From NCBI GenBank assembly GCA_963669155.1, contig OZ022585.1, positions 5,623,558-5,687,557 of the forward strand: DNA of 64,000 nucleotides, in the 5' to 3' direction. Shown piece by piece: positions 23,801-34,250 of this stretch. Each line of letters begins with the position of its first letter. Within the stretch, counting starts at the first letter, position 1. Under the pieces are notes generated by a model. It did not search any database. It saw only the letters and a program-made list of their open reading frames with translations, and was not told the DNA's origin. The stretch is from Arbacia lixula. Taxonomy: Eukaryota; Echinodermata; Echinoidea; Arbacioida; Arbaciidae. A program made the translations under genes and the position numbers.

Positions 23801-26800
23801 GAGACTGTGACTGACAGCTATTCTTAACATTAGGATGGGTACGTGGGACATGCCCACCTGATTGGCTGTAATAAGGATACGCAGATTCCACGTCACAGTC
23901 ACAGTCACAGTCAAAGTCACCGTCACAGTCGTGGTAATAGGCACTTTTCGTTTTGCACGTTTACTGGTCAACTGCGACATATGCAGTATTTTTTGAAGCA
24001 GGGTTGTCGAGGCACGATGAATGCTGTCCTTTAATCTGCTACAAACCAACGATGAGCCCGTCGATAGCATGCACACTGCTTCAAACATGGTGGGCGTGCC
24101 AATCGACAAGTGCTTAATCTATGACTCTAAACCCGACTGCGTAATTTCCTTCAGACTGGTTCCCGAATCTTCCCGCTGGCTGATATCCACTGGACGGTAT
24201 GACAGGGCGGAGAAAATCATCCGCAAATTGGCAGCCGTCAACAAGCGTGAGGCACCCGACCCACTTTTCACCAAAGACTTCATGGAGGAGCAGGTTCGTG
24301 ACAGGAATGTACTCGCTGTCATGGTTATAAACATACATCGCTATACCATTTATAGAGCACCAAAGTGCGATGCCACATGAGCATGATGCCAATACAAAGG
24401 TTCTTCTCCAAAATCGCTGATCAAAGTAATGTTGAAATCATTTAAGCATCTTCTTAGTATACATAGCTACAATTTTGACCTACAAAAGTATATTCACGGA
24501 GATGTTGTCTCCAAAGAGCGTTGAATGCAGTTCTAGCGAAATAGCCTAAAACACGATGTTCAATTCAATATTGTTTCCATCATTCAAAGTACTTTGCTTT
24601 CGGACATAAGGTCAATATGTCAAAGTCGATATGATACAAGTTGTAGGTGAAAGACTAAAAAGCCTTTTAAAACAACAATCAATTCGTTGTCTTGAGTAAT
24701 AGATGGTTACCAAATTGCTGATACCAACATTTCTTTCTTTAGGATGCCATACGTAAGGAGCACAAGCCAACAATCATCGATCTCTTTCGCACCCGCAGCT
24801 TGGTTTTCCGTACTTCAAATCTCATCTTTATCTGGTATTTGTGTAGCAACGACTTCGTTTTATGTCTACTATAAATGTGCCTTCTTTTCAGCTTAACATG
24901 GCGGTGCAATCAGTCATTCGTTATCTATGTCATTAAGTAGTATATCTTGTCAGCACGATAGAGAAACATACTTTATGGCATGTATGGGAAGCAGTAAGTT
25001 CAATAAACTATTACTCCATGACCATGATGGTGATGGCAATGTTCCAACCAACATAAAATGCCTCGTATTAAACGTTTATAACTTTTTTATATCACAGTCT
25101 CATAACCAAAACGAGGATCAAATTAACATGGCAACGCAGTCAGCCATTTAAGCCCTTAAGTAGTAAACGTTGTCTGCATGATAGACAATGGTAGATAAAC
25201 AAACTTTTTATGGGAACCGATAAGTTCATTATAACTAGCACTCTCCGGCGATGGCAATGTCCTGACAGACACAGAATACCTTGTATAAAACATAAACAAT
25301 CTCAGCAAAAATGGATGTTTATTGACAGTGTGACGTTGTTTTGAACTTAGACGCTACATAACTACCATGCTATTCCAGCTAGCCTAGGTTTGGAACCCGA
25401 TGATCTAAACCATGTAAACGGCTATTTTATTTTGTGTGAAATACATTTTTGAACGAAATGTGCTCTTTCTTGCCTCCTCAAAATCAATCGCCCATATTTA
25501 TAATGAACACTGTAATGTTTGTTTCATGTGTTTCATTTTATTGTGAGGACCACTTAAGTATAGGCCAGTACAGCTGCAATGACTACCAAAGCAAACTAGC
25601 TAAATAAATTAACTAAATAACAAAGTAACTAAGTTGACTACATTGACCCAACGTTGAAATCGCCACTGACGCACACTCAACATTGAACTGACTATGGATT
25701 GGCCCACATTCAACGTTGAACTAACCAAATTGACCTAACGTTCAACTGACCAAATTGATGCATCACCAATACTGATTACCTTGACCCACCTTCGACGTTG
25801 AATTGACCACTTGCAGCCATATTCAAAATCATAAATGATTATATTGACGAACATTGCGTGATACTATAAATGTATGCTCGGACGGACCTATCGTCCCGAT
25901 TTTGGTTGGAAAAGATGCATGATGACGCAACTCTAATGGATCTGTCAGGTGCGTCATACATTGTTTGCTAAAAAAGTTGTCATAACAACATGCTCATGTG
26001 ACGTCAAACAGAATACAGTTATTAGAGTAATTTAGTTTATTGTGGGCTTGTCTGTTTCCAGGATGATAAACGCCATGGTCTATCATGGGCTCTCACTCAA
26101 CTCGTCCAACCTGGGAGTCGACATCTATGTGTCGTTCGCCATCTCTGCTGGCGTAGAGGTCGTCGGCATATTATTCGGGTTGGCGACAATCGAGAGGAAG
26201 TATTTCGGAAGGAGAAATACCAATAGTGGTTGTCTGCTCATCGGGGGCGTTGCATGCCTCTCTACTGCCGCAATACGTGAGTACTGTTGTGTTTTCTCAG
26301 TAGGTGCATTTCCTTCCGCGTATCAGGGCGGTACCCCCCCCCCCCTCCCACAAAAAAAAAACAAAAAACAGGATGACAACTACCCCCATTTGACGACTAC
26401 CCCAAATGACAGCTTTCTCCTATGACGACTGCCCCCAATGACGACACCCCCCTTTGATAACTCTGCCATCTTATGACTTCTAACTATGCATACGTAATAC
26501 ACAGCAATCCCATAGGGATGTTTCTGGCGGACACACACAAAATTACGTTAACCTATTGCGTGCCGTATGGGATTTTGTTTGTTTATATCACTTGTACAAA
26601 AATTCATCAATGGCGCATTAAGAGTTAACATGATACCAATGACAGACGAGCACTCTGTCCAGCAAACATCATAATATCTCACTCCTCCGTGTCGTGTCTC
26701 ATGTCGCGCAGCCCCGGGACCGATCCTGACTACCGTGGCCATGGTGGGCAAATTCGGAATCAGTGTCTCTTTTAACATCATGTACCTCTACACCTTGGAG

Positions 26801-27659
26801 CTATACCCCACCGAGATCAGGTGAGAGTGAGACGGGGGAGAGGGGAAGAGATGAAGGGGCCGGGTGAGAGGGAACCACGTAGTTTGAAAGTAGTAAGAAG
26901 TCTTAATCTGCGTTAAGAATAATCAGAAATTATTTGCGTATACATGTAGTTTTATTGTTTAACAGTCGACTAGCAAAATCTAAAGAACAGTATCATGGAT
27001 TCATTTCGTTCAGATGAACGTAGCACGACACATGTTTGTATAAAGTGTGGCCCTTTAAAAGTTACCATGGTTACGCTAACCTTTCAGTCTTGTACGACAC
27101 ACTAGCCTACGTCGGACTACATGCCTCATTCCGATTCAAACAAAACTGATGGGACTGTTTCCAATGACAGCGGCTATTTCGTACATGGGCGCGGTCTTAC
27201 TAATGGCTCTATTTCAAAATTTTAGGGGAGATCTGACCATACTTTTGCTAATAAGTATAACCTCCACATATGGAAATCATGTAGGAAAAAAAATCACTGT
27301 TGGAAATCAAATAATTCTACATATTTGTACCTCGGTGTTGCAGGGGGATAGCAATCGGGACGTGTTCGATGTTCTCCCGGGTAGCCAACCTGATCACGCC
27401 GTTCATCCTGCTGCTCAGCAAGTACTGGAGTCCCCTGCCCCTCGTCATCTACGGGGCCCTGACGGTGCTCGCCGGCTTTGTCAGCCTCTGCCTCCCCGAG
27501 ACCCTCGGCCAGGACTTACCCGAGACCTACGAGGACGGCAAGAACGTCGGGAAGTACGTACAGTTGATGCGCAGTGGCAATATTAGTAGTACCGATGATA
27601 GTAATGATCGTCATCATCATGCAGCGCCATCGTCGTCGACTTCATCATCGTTATCATCG

Positions 27660-27690
<31 letters not shown>

Positions 27691-28373
27691 AAATGCTGGT
27701 AATAAGGAAAGCTAATTTGTATAGCTCATACTGATTTCCGTTCTCCTACATTAGACCATATCATATTTGAATTCGTATATCACCTTCGTCATTATCATCG
27801 CAACTGTTATTCAACAACGATACTAGTAAAAACAAGGGCACGTAATTCTCTAAAGCTCATGATAATTCCCGTGCTCTTACATTCGACATGTCATTACACC
27901 TTATATTACCAGTATTTGAACTCTAATATAACATCGCCTTCGTCATCACAATCATCATCGTCGCCATTGTCATTATTGTCATCACCATCGTCGTCGTCGC
28001 CATTGTATTTTTTTTTTTCAACAAAGGTGCTGATAATAATTATAGTAGGTAATAAATGCTCTTTATATCATGTATATAGCTTGTTGATGATATACCTTCT
28101 CTTTCATTTTACAAGACTATTTATTAAAACTCGAATATGACCAAGAGATGTTAAGGAGAATAAAATCATAAGCATGATAGTGATCCATGTTGCCGTGATT
28201 TATTGGGAACTTTTCTGCCCCCCTCCCTCCCCACACCCCCCTCCCTCCCCACACCCCCGTCCAGGGCGCAGCCAGAATACGATGACCACGGCGACCAAGA
28301 GATGACCGCCTCGAAGTATAACAAGGAGTCCGGTGAAGACTACGTCAACCCAGGCTTCACTTCCGACGAATAA
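18217..28373 (+). CDS. SLC22-family organic solute transporter (gene B), complete, 569 aa
   Basis: Exons: 18217-18366, 19899-20156, 20832-20935, 21731-21885, 23018-23186, 24155-24293, 24743-24834, 26062-26276, 26712-26820, 27344-27553, 28265-28373; 1710 nt including the TAA at 28371-28373. Eleven coding exons and about 570 residues are normal for SLC22. Landmarks: MKLDDILVTVGEFGPFQRR; sequons at Asn58, 74, 80 and 96 in the extracellular loop (51-136); MIGRIWT after helix 2; PESSRWLISTGRYDRAEKII at about 283-302; MVGKFGIS and YTLELYPTEIR near 450-464; LPETLGQDLPET at 514-525, the family's C-terminal signature; and a hydrophilic tail ending FTSDE. It presumably acts at the plasma membrane as a facilitator of organic ions; cation versus anion preference cannot be called. 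Most donors are consensus, with GTTCGT (exon 6), GTCAGT (exon 3) and GTATTT (exon 7) weaker. Confidence 0.95.
19080..19322 (+). mobile_element. LINE 3' tail in gene B intron 1
   Basis: A T-rich segment contains AGGGGTCCCCTGC and TGAGGGGACTACCC and ends AATAAATGAATTGATTAAAT. This is the layout of CR1/L2-like LINE 3' ends in marine invertebrates. No coding frame is retained. Confidence 0.45.
19899..20156 (+). CDS. Gene B exon 2
   Basis: Residues 51-136, the glycosylated Cys-rich extracellular loop, including NASIPSNYTAEGGLTY and CDDGWDYDY. Acceptor TTTAACAG, donor GTACGT. Highly similar to gene A exon 2. Confidence 0.93.
20240..20290. repeat. (CT)n microsatellite
   Basis: CT dinucleotides after a C-rich run, about 85 bp past the gene B exon 2 donor. 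Confidence 0.9.
20706..20830. repeat. (CTGT)n/(CT)n microsatellite forming the exon 3 polypyrimidine tract
   Basis: Tetranucleotide CTGT passes into CT dinucleotides and runs to the AG acceptor of gene B exon 3 with no unique sequence between. Length variation here could affect splicing. Confidence 0.9.
20832..20935 (+). CDS. Gene B exon 3
   Basis: Residues 137-171: FDLVCGSEDLTQVSQSVFYA and helix 2. The acceptor AG sits directly at the end of a (CTGT)n/(CT)n microsatellite, which must serve as its polypyrimidine tract. Donor GTCAGT. Confidence 0.93.
21547..21574. repeat. (CA)n microsatellite
   Basis: CA dinucleotides followed by A10 in gene B intron 3. Confidence 0.9.
21731..21885 (+). CDS. 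Gene B exon 4
   Basis: Residues 171-223: MIGRIWT loop, helices 3-4 with RFFQGFGTICQWLNTFILG. Same length and phases as gene A exon 4. No splice-site array follows it. Confidence 0.93.
23018..23186 (+). CDS. Gene B exon 5
   Basis: Residues 223-279: GTEMVGPSKRYLAGMFF and two helices. 169 nt, ends in phase 2 before GTAAGG. Confidence 0.93.
23590..23734 (-). mobile_element. tRNA-derived SINE
   Basis: The minus strand begins GCACCGTGGTCTAGTGGC (A-box-like TGGTCTAGTGG) and, about 45 nt on, has CTAGGTTCGAGGCC (B-box-like GGTTCGAGGCC). This is the pol III internal promoter of a tRNA-like head. It does not fold as a proper tRNA with matched acceptor arms and continues into an unrelated tail, so I call it a SINE rather than a tRNA gene. 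It lies in gene B intron 5, antisense to the gene. Confidence 0.6.
23763..23938. repeat. Fold-back of GTGACT/CACAGT hexamers
   Basis: The left arm is degenerate TGTGACTGTGACT-type repeats (23763-23820). The right arm is CACAGTCACAGTCACAGTCA-type repeats (23891-23935). The arms are complementary, with about 75 bp of unique sequence between. Immediately next to the SINE. Confidence 0.75.
24155..24293 (+). CDS. Gene B exon 6
   Basis: Residues 279-325: LVPESSRWLISTGRYDRAEK, the start of the big cytoplasmic loop. The donor GTTCGT is weak. Confidence 0.93.
24743..24834 (+). CDS. Gene B exon 7
   Basis: Residues 326-356: DAIRKEHKPTIIDLFRTRSL and the start of helix 7. 92 nt, donor GTATTT. Confidence 0.88.
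24894..25300. repeat. Diverged tandem duplication, period about 230 bp
   Basis: TTAACATGGCRRYGCAGTCA and the following TTAAGTAGTA and GATAGA segments recur at 24894 and about 25124. The copies have substitutions and indels. In gene B intron 7. Confidence 0.65.
25630..25810. repeat. Degenerate short tandem repeat around CAACGTTGAA
   Basis: Variants of TTGACC(Y)AACGTTSAACTGA recur about six times with irregular spacing of about 25-40 bp. In gene B intron 7. Confidence 0.55.
26062..26276 (+). CDS. Gene B exon 8
   Basis: Residues 356-428: MINAMVYHGLSLNSSNLGVD, helices 7-9, ending GGVACLSTAAI. Acceptor TTTCCAG, donor GTGAGT. Confidence 0.93.
26712..26820 (+). CDS. Gene B exon 9
   Basis: Residues 428-464: PPGPILTTVAMVGKFGISVS and YLYTLELYPTEIR. 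109 nt, same phases as gene A exon 9. Confidence 0.93.
27344..27553 (+). CDS. Gene B exon 10
   Basis: Residues 464-534: helices 11-12 and LPETLGQDLPETYEDGKNVG. If the GTACGT donor is not used, the frame continues to a TAA at about 27690 through a serine-rich repeat, which gives a possible intron-retention C-terminus. Confidence 0.93.
27616..27690. repeat. (ATC)n microsatellite in gene B intron 10
   Basis: ATC/GTC trinucleotides, in frame with the exon 10 readthrough, where they encode polyserine. A similar ATC/GTC-rich block recurs near 27935-28010. Confidence 0.9.
28265..28373 (+). CDS. Gene B exon 11 (terminal)
   Basis: Residues 534-569: hydrophilic cytoplasmic tail AQPEYDDHGDQEMTASKYNK ... 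FTSDE and the stop. The acceptor CCCGTCCAG follows a C-rich tract. AATAAA overlaps the stop codon, but its use as a polyadenylation signal is unproven. Confidence 0.9.
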
Positions 28374-29618
28374 ATGTTACAGTACATGTATTTGTTTTAA
28401 CTTCTATTACATGTAGTTTGTAGCTTCCTCGGCGTATGGTGCGTTTTGCTATCCAGAGCATCAGAAACATCAATGATATAGGCCTAACCTTCAGATGTAG
28501 TGTCTTTTCCCCTCTCTTTATCATCCCCTTATGTAAAGTGCATGAATTCAATACACCACTTTTAATTTGATACTAGCCTATAATTGAGATGAGAGATTTC
28601 AAGTCTGTACCACAACACCATTAACGCTGATGCTCATTTGTGTTTAAATATCTTGACACCTAGCATGATTCACCTAGCGTGATATTGGCAAATAAGTTTA
28701 TAACTATGACTTCATATGCCAAACATGTCAACGGAGTTACCAAGGTAACAGCTACCATGGTGCCAACAAGATAAAAAAAAAATACAATATAAATTCTCTT
28801 CTTTTAACGTTTCGTTAGCAGGCATTCCTCCTCTCATCACCACGAACTAGTTTTTAACAGAAAACCTGGGAAATTAAGCACCAAACCTGATGACACTGAT
28901 GGTTGGAATAACATAGCATATGAATAATTTATTAGAATTAATATCTAAATTGATCATTTGTAATGCTTTATTTTCGTCACACGATCATCAAGTCATACCA
29001 ATGTTTATTATCTCTAACAGTTACTATGGTTACCGCAAATGTATGTCCTTCTTTTCAAGATATGTTCCAGGTGAAATATATTACCTAATAAACTGTAGTG
29101 CATATATCAATATTTTTGTAGCATATTGTTATTATGAAGTAAGAAAAGATATGTTAATTTTACGACTCGATTTGTATCAAATCGTGTCAGTGTGCATTTG
29201 CAGTTGATCACAAAATTTACACTGTTTACACCTGGATTTTGACAACATTATCAATCTAAACAGATCTCAACGTAAATGACCCCGGGAATGGGTATTTTTC
29301 AATTACATGTAGATGCTTCACAAAATAGCTATCACGATACATTCCTAATTTAACATCCCTGGGCGTAACGATAAACATAGGGATACACGATACATATTTG
29401 GACATCGATAACACTAACCAGACGGGCATGGCAGGGAGGCAGGCAGAGAAGGCGTTGGATGAATGACATTAAATAATAAGGGATGTCAGATAGGTTTGTT
29501 AAGCAAACGAAAAAAACAACAACAACAGAATGGTGGTGATAAAGAAGCCTTCCTTCTACAGCGGACATACAGTGCACTAGATACAGTAGGTGTATAAAAT
29601 CACCAAAGGCCTCCGCAG

Positions 29619-29771
29619 TGACACGTCTTTGTCATGATTCTGCTGTTACATGTATAATGGCCTACGACTGGAAACTTGACGTCACCTACTGGCACACATC
29701 CAATGACCGAGACCGATTCAGCCAGTCGCAGAAGCCTACGACTGATCGCATCGTGTCGTCTTTGATGGCCT
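29619..29771. repeat. Dispersed repeat with GACACG / CGTGTC ends, copy 1
   Basis: It shares with 58200-58347 the blocks ACTGGAAACTTGACGTCACC (one mismatch), CGCAG, and GACTGATCGCATCGTGTCGTC with small changes. Ends GACACG... and ...CGTGTCGTC form short inverted repeats. Non-coding. Confidence 0.7.
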
Positions 29772-29784
29772 TAACGCAATCCAC

Positions 29785-30023
29785 GTACACTGCAGCTCAA
29801 AGGAATTGGCATAGCTAGGAAAGGGAAAGGGAAGAAAGGGAAGGGCCCGCAGTTTTAAACCGCGGTATATTTTGTCCAGCTCAGCATGAAACATGATGCT
29901 TTTTAGCCTAATGCATCGTTTTTCATGCTGAACTGGACAAAATATACCGCGGTTTAAAACTGCGGCTCCTTCCTTTTATTCCCTTTCCCTTTCCCTATGC
30001 CAATTCCTTTGAGTTGTAGTGTA
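29785..30023. mobile_element. Fold-back (MITE-like) element, family 1, copy 1
   Basis: A 239-bp near-palindrome bounded by TACACTGCAGCTCAAAGG and CCTTTGAGTTGTAGTGTA. Arms carry GGAAAGGGAAAGGGAAG, GCAGTTTTAAACCG and TTTTGTCCAG. The element begins and ends with TA, compatible with a TA target site. Two further copies are at 36403 and 42527. Confidence 0.9.
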
Positions 30024-30215
30024 TACAACATCCTGCTTCATACATGTACTCTCTTTCGGTGTTGCACTTTCTTCTCTGTCTACCTTTATTCTCCTTCATC
30101 TTAGAACTTCCTTCTCAATCCCTGTTCTTACGTCTTAACTCTCTAATGCAGGATTACAAATAACGCTTTCATACCAAGCATTAAAATGCCAACACAGTCT
30201 TCTTTCTGGTATTTA

Positions 30216-30900
30216 ACTCTTTATTGATATGAGTTAATCATTTTCATAGAAAAATTATTGTTCAAAATTATATTCACTTTATTCATTATTAAAGGAGGAA
30301 AATAATCACACCGTTCTGATTCGAAATGTATATGACAGCAAGATACAAAATAAACCTAAATTCTCAACACTACCCTGCAGTGTACATGTCATCTACCCTA
30401 TGACATAATAAATATAAAATCCTTCAAATGCATAGTAAATACCAGCATATCTAATGGAGCGTAATGCTCAATATATGTGCATACATGTACTTTGAAAAAA
30501 ATACAAGAGAATAATGTAAATACGAGACTGTGCTTAATTTAACTCTAGTTTGTGTCACATAACAAATTTAAACAAAGATTCAAGTCTTTATTGACACAAT
30601 TTCACACAAAATTGTGTAAAACTCTATCAACTTTAAACACCATTAGAAAAATAGGAAAATGTTCACCGTTCTGATTATTCACATGCCAGCAAGATACAAA
30701 ACGATAACTACACCATATTTTTAACACAACACTGCATTGTAAACTTCCCCTTGGCTTATAAATAAGGATAAAATTCATAAAATGCATACAAATACCAAAA
30801 TAACTTATATAAAATAAGCTTCAATGTGATGAAATACATAATCATACTTTTAAATAACACTTTATATACGAGGGTGCTAAAGTTAACTCTAAATCGTATC
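30216..30900. repeat. Diverged tandem duplication, period about 355 bp
   Basis: ACCGTTCTGATT, GCAAGATACAAAA and AAATGCATA occur in the same order near 30310-30440 and 30665-30790. Both halves begin with CTTTATTGA. Divergence is considerable. Confidence 0.55.
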
Positions 30901-33680
30901 ATAAAATATAAAAGATAGAGAAAGATGTACGTACACCTATGTGTTCTATTTGATATAATGACACATGGATATTGTTTTCATTCTTGATTATAAATTGAAG
31001 GAAAAGGGTATAAGGAGAAACTCTTGGTATCAAATTCCACACCACGTACAGAACACCGACCACCTTCTTGGTATCTGGGCGTTTCATTTACGCGAGGTTT
31101 GCTGTCCATGCAGTGTACATTCTCTCCCAGATGTAACAATAGTATTAGGCAAATAAAGTGCCATTACAATCAAAATGACACTTCGTATATGGTATATTGC
31201 ATTTTATTTTCACTATGGGAGATTATTTCATATTTCTCATTGAATACACTTCTTCAACCGACCAAGTTGCAAACTCACATTCTCTTCTTAAAATGCACAT
31301 GTATCATCCATGCCGAGTGTACAGGCATATGCTAACACTGGGTGTTGCAATCACAGTATACCTAAGCACAGATGAAACCCCTTGCCTCACATACAAACAT
31401 ACATACGCAATTGCAGCTCCCAAAAGCAATCTAAGCACATAATATTTGATATGAAAATTAATATTGATACAAATGTAGTAGTATTTTCCACCAAGTAATG
31501 ATGTGCATTTCATAACGTATACATTTCTATAACACAGGCTTTGTATAATAAGGAAGTAAATACACACACAATGATAAAATTTCAGTCTTTAGTATGTATC
31601 AATTAGTACTGTTCACCTTCAATAAAAAAAACAAATGTGATTGAAACACCATCCGACATGTATAACGGGTGAAATAAACAAAATAGCATACATAAAATTT
31701 GATACATTATTCATTCTAAACATGACACATTAATTTGATTATCTCAACTGGAATGTGCAGTAAATGACTGGAGGTGCTACATCCCATCATGGCAGGGAGC
31801 TTTTGCCATGTCCCATCCTCATTTGATTTCATATTACTACTAGGTGCAAAAAAAAATGTACACTTTTGAAAAAGAATAAAAATAGGTTAATATGACTCAA
31901 ATCAAGCTGAAATTGACACATCTGAAAATCAAGAGATGTCAATTCTTTTCAAAGCAGACTTTGTGTCCTTGTAATAATCCTGTAAATGTTCAATAAGATT
32001 TTCATTTTGGGACAAATTGGGATCTAAATATGTGTATGTATATCAGATAATTGATTCTGTACACAACAACTGGAAATGTGAATCACACATGTCAACCCAC
32101 TTCTTTGCTGCTAGAAGCATATATACTGCAATTAATGACACTCTGTGATGGCAGTTGCTAGTGGATTGACAGGTGTGATACACACATGTCATTATTGCAT
32201 TCTGAATTCATTATCTGATACATACACATTTTAAGGTAGAACTTTGTCAATAAGTGAAAATCCCATTAAATATTCCAAGGATTATTACAAGAGTAGTAAT
32301 TGATGAAATGTCACAAAACCTGCCGCGAAAAATGTTGACATCCTTTGACTCAAGGATGTGGTCAAGTTCAGCCTGATTCGAGATGTAATTCATTTTTTCA
32401 TTATTTTTTAAAAGTGTCAAAATTTTTATTTTTTACACCTAGCAGTATAAAGATATTGAATGATCGTGATTCATGAGGGATCTTGTGGGATCTACTTTCC
32501 CTCCAAAGGGGAAAAAAGAGATGATCACATGAGACAGAGGGAAGGGACTATTTACATCATGACGTCAGAAGATAGGCGCTATTTTCCTTCTAATCTTTCA
32601 GTCACCCTCTTTCTCGCAAAAAGTGTTCATTTGTGGTCATGCAGACGCACATTTAGATAGCAACCAGGGCATATCAATTTGGGTTGATTCCTTCACATGG
32701 TCCTGAAATCCAATGATGATCGGACCTGTGGTCACGACAAAATGTTGCAGACATGATCATGGGTCCTATCATATCATTTTATCCTCTTACTATCTAACAT
32801 TATAACCATTCACACCAACTCATGTACGTGTAATACAAGAACTAATCAGTACTGTTAACATGGAAATATAATATCATCAGGTTCGTGATATCCAACCTCT
32901 ACTTTTCCCAAATATCTGAAATACAAGAGGAAGAACATGAATGCTTCTCTGATATAAACTCTGCTTAAGCCCAAATCAAGTCCGGGAGTAGGACAGAATA
33001 GCTCTCCCCATCTGTCCACATTTTGCATGACCATGCTGAATTCTGGAAAGACATATTACTGGTAGATTTGTTTTCATTGTAGTCTCTCGCAGCTGTTGAC
33101 ACCAAACTCCCTAAGACCGGGTACATTGTATCCCATCGCGATTACACCTCGCTAGACTGAAGGAGCTTTACTGTGTGTGAATGAACTGAATTACAGAAAA
33201 ATATCAGCTACATGATCAATAGCTGTGCGAGGTCTTTGTATTGAACACTCCTGAGCTAAGCCTGGCATATCATCATTCTACAGCATTCATGGTCCCCTTA
33301 CAGGTGGACTGGTACGTAAGCCTAAATTTCTTGGATAGAGATTGCTCGTAGTTAGTGAAGGTGCCCTTATCGTTAATTAACCATAGTTTTTTTCATGTTT
33401 TTGTTTCCTTTTCAGGTGTTTATATACAGTGTAGTTGTTTTATGTTCTGTTTATCATTTAAACATTTAAAGCTGTGCCTAGCATGCTACTGTGGCTTCCC
33501 CTGATAGAAGAAGATTCAACAAATGAATAAATTAATGCAAATACAGCATATAATGGCAATGGAAATAGTCCATATTCCAGATGAAAACGATCATTATAAC
33601 AATCTGCAATTGTAACAAATTGCACATGTACATGTATGCACAAACATGACCCACTAACCACCGACAGCAACGCAGCTATT

Positions 33681-34250
33681 TCAGCACTTCTTGTTGTTAT
33701 TGGAGCAGTCCACTTCTTGTTTAGGGGGGTTACAGTAGTGCGCCCACAAGTAGTCATTCTCCTGCCTGGTGTTGACATCCGCGACCCTCTTCAGCATGGC
33801 ATTGGTTTCGTCGTCGCCCCACCAAGTCCGGTTGTAGTTGCGGTACAGGAGCAGCGAAAGCGCTGACATATCGTAGCGGTGCGTGTGCATTGTCCCCTTT
33901 GGCTCGACGAACTCCCACGACGAGCCGTGTGGGCCAATGCAGTGCCAGTCCGCCGCGCAACGCATCAGCGGCTGCCAGATGGCGGCCTCCGTCTCCGAGC
34001 TGTTGACCGCCAGCCAGATGTGCTCGGAGGCGATGAGGGAGCCGGGGTAGGACAGGGAGAAGGCTTTGGGGGAGGAGCCGAGGAACTGGAAGAGGCCCGG
34101 GTGGGTGACGTTAGCCGTGAGGAGCAGCTCATCTCGCTTCATCATAATCCCAAGACTCCTCTGGATGTAGGGGATGATGAAGTTGATGGGGGCGCGAAAA
34201 CGTACCATGGGGCTGGCGTAGAAGAATGCTCCAAACTCTAGCAATACCTC
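33681..34250 (-). CDS. Gene C terminal exon
   Basis: Residues 167-355 and the stop. Contains EVLLEFGAFFYASPMVRF, CIGPHGSSWEF, HRYDMSALSLLLYRNY and a Cys-containing tail ending CSNNNKKC. It is markedly GC-richer than the surrounding DNA, as expected for coding sequence. Confidence 0.85.
   Translation of the reverse strand, partial: EVLLEFGAFFYASPMVRFRAPINFIIPYIQRSLGIMMKRDELLLTANVTHPGLFQFLGSSPKAFSLSYPGSLIASEHIWLAVNSSETEAAIWQPLMRCAADWHCIGPHGSSWEFVEPKGTMHTHRYDMSALSLLLYRNYNRTWWGDDETNAMLKRVADVNTRQENDYLWAHYCNPPKQEVDCSNNNKKC

Larger units (their letters stand above)
28374..33680. other. Intergenic region between gene B and gene C
   Basis: About 5.3 kb between two convergent genes, so it holds both 3' UTRs and polyadenylation sites; these cannot be fixed from sequence alone. 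AT-rich throughout. Recognisable content: a dispersed repeat (29619-29771), a family 1 fold-back (29785-30023) and a diverged duplication (30216-30900). From 30.9 to 33.6 kb I see no repeat family or conserved frame; it could be a long 3' UTR of gene C or plain intergenic DNA. Confidence 0.6.

Noticed and set aside
33879-34241. 120-codon open frame antisense to gene C
   Set aside because: Shadow of the GC-rich terminal exon of gene C.
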